Made by a program: the position numbers and the translations under genes. 7,016 nucleotides of DNA from Candidatus Competibacteraceae bacterium (GTDB lineage: Bacteria > Pseudomonadota > Gammaproteobacteria > Competibacterales > Competibacteraceae): the NCBI GenBank assembly GCA_020444985.1, contig JAGRHK010000084.1, positions 1 through 7,016 on the forward strand, in the 5' to 3' direction. Below are positions 6,168 to 7,016 of this stretch, in pieces (position 1 is the first letter of the stretch; the number at the start of each line of letters is the position of its first letter). Under the pieces are notes generated by a model. It was given only the letters and a program-made list of their open reading frames with translations. It was not told where the DNA came from and searched no databases.

Positions 6168-7016
6168 ATGCTGGGTGTGTTTCTCGATCAGGATTCGCTG
6201 GACTGTGGCGATCTTGACTTTGGCAACCTTAGCCAAGCCTTACCGAAACTGCATTATTACGCTGCAACGGCTCCTGATGAAGTCGCTGAACGCATTGCCG
6301 AAGCCGAAGTCGTGATCAGCAATAAAGTGCAGCTGGATGCTGCTGCACTGAAACAGGCCCGCCGCCTGAAACTGATCTGTGTAGCCGCGACCGGGGTGAA
6401 CAATGTGGATCTGGAGGCGGCAGCGCAACACGGTCTAACGGTCTGTAATTGCCGCGGCTATGGCACGGCTGCGGTCGTTCAGCATGTCTTCGCGCTATTG
6501 CTCAGTTTGACGACCCACTTGCCCAAGTACCGCCAGGCCGTGCGCGAGGGACGCTGGCAGCAGGCGCGTCAGTTCTGCCTGCTGGATTATCCCATCCGTG
6601 AACTGGCGGGTAAAACGCTGGGCATTGTCGGTTACGGCGAATTGGGACGCGGTGTGGCGCGTATCGCGGAAGCCTTTGGGATGAAGGTATTGGTTGCACA
6701 GCGCCCGAGCGTTGTTGAGGAACAGGAAGGCCGGATGCCCTTACCGATTCTGCTGCCGCAAGTGGATGTACTTAGCCTGCATTGTCCGCTCACTCCAGAA
6801 ACTCGAGGGTTGATCGGCGCCTGGGAGCTGGCGCTGATGAAGCGCGACGCCATCCTGATTAATACGGCGCGCGGCGGGCTGGTAGATGAAATGCTGCTGG
6901 CCAATGCGCTGCGTCAGGGCGCGTTGGGCGGCGCAGGCGTGGATGTGTTGAGTCTGGAACCGCCCGCCGAGGGTAATCCATTATTGGCGCTGGATATTCC
7001 CAACCTGATCGTTACA
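6168..7016 (+). CDS. D-2-hydroxyacid dehydrogenase (glycerate dehydrogenase/hydroxypyruvate reductase-like), 3' end outside window
   Basis: This NAD(P)-dependent enzyme interconverts a D-2-hydroxy acid and its 2-keto acid; hydroxypyruvate/D-glycerate is the likeliest substrate pair. 283 codons stay open to the right edge; the family has about 310-330 residues. The N-terminal substrate-domain part includes VAATGVNNVDLEAA (72-85). The Rossmann domain (about 100-283) has GYGELG (155-160, the GxGxxG loop), HCPLTPETRGLIG (205-217), INTARGGLVDE with catalytic Arg235, and DVLSLEPP with Glu264. The catalytic His, expected within about five residues, is past the edge. The start is fixed by GGAGG at 6153-6157, ten bases before ATG. 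The end of the second Rossmann strand reads VAQRPS (176-181), lacking the acid that usually selects NAD. Overall the sequence resembles the COG1052-type dehydrogenases found in pseudomonads. Confidence 0.93.
   Translation, partial: MLGVFLDQDSLDCGDLDFGNLSQALPKLHYYAATAPDEVAERIAEAEVVISNKVQLDAAALKQARRLKLICVAATGVNNVDLEAAAQHGLTVCNCRGYGTAAVVQHVFALLLSLTTHLPKYRQAVREGRWQQARQFCLLDYPIRELAGKTLGIVGYGELGRGVARIAEAFGMKVLVAQRPSVVEEQEGRMPLPILLPQVDVLSLHCPLTPETRGLIGAWELALMKRDAILINTARGGLVDEMLLANALRQGALGGAGVDVLSLEPPAEGNPLLALDIPNLIVT

Noticed and set aside
6092..6169. Extending hemH to the ATG at 6169
   Set aside because: It would add 26 residues with no family match and would overlap the ATG and ribosome site of the divergent gene.
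1..7016. A new defence, mobile or biosynthetic system
   Set aside because: Every confident gene belongs to a known housekeeping family; no transposase, integrase, toxin-antitoxin pair, phage gene or repeat array was seen.

Overview
The window is an ordinary housekeeping stretch of a moderately GC-rich bacterial chromosome. The protein types fit Proteobacteria, most likely Gammaproteobacteria: AccC matches E. coli numbering residue for residue, HemH has the NLGTPDAP-type proteobacterial N-terminus, and pip sits directly before dtd. No mobile element, tRNA, rRNA, CRISPR array or phage gene was seen, and nothing looks like an undescribed multi-gene system.

Layout: (1) Bases 1-457, plus strand, hold the C-terminal half of a short-chain 3-hydroxyacyl-CoA dehydrogenase, cut by the window edge. 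(2) It converges on a minus-strand block across about 90 bases that contain a bulged hairpin, a possible two-way terminator. (3) The minus strand from 2595 to 548 reads: a predicted sigma70-type promoter, a 39-codon remnant of aroQ, accB (biotin carrier protein) and accC (biotin carboxylase). (4) Further upstream on the minus strand lie hemH (ferrochelatase), an LHPP-like HAD phosphatase, pip (proline iminopeptidase) and dtd (D-aminoacyl-tRNA deacylase); pip and dtd overlap by 4 bases. (5) From 6168 a D-2-hydroxyacid dehydrogenase runs divergently from hemH and leaves the window.

AccB and AccC supply the biotin carboxylase half of acetyl-CoA carboxylase for fatty acid synthesis; the carboxyltransferase genes accA and accD are not here. 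HemH ends protoheme synthesis. Pip trims N-terminal proline from peptides, and Dtd clears D-amino acids from mischarged tRNA.

The most notable observation is the short ORF at 2530-2411 on the minus strand. It begins with the type II dehydroquinase motif NxPNLNLLGTR, stops after 39 codons and ends 8 bases before the accB start. This is the place a full aroQ gene occupies in many aroQ-accB-accC operons. Its catalytic Tyr is replaced by Cys and all later catalytic regions are missing. It also contains a strong RNA hairpin. It is either a decayed gene or a gene start kept as an accB leader ORF.
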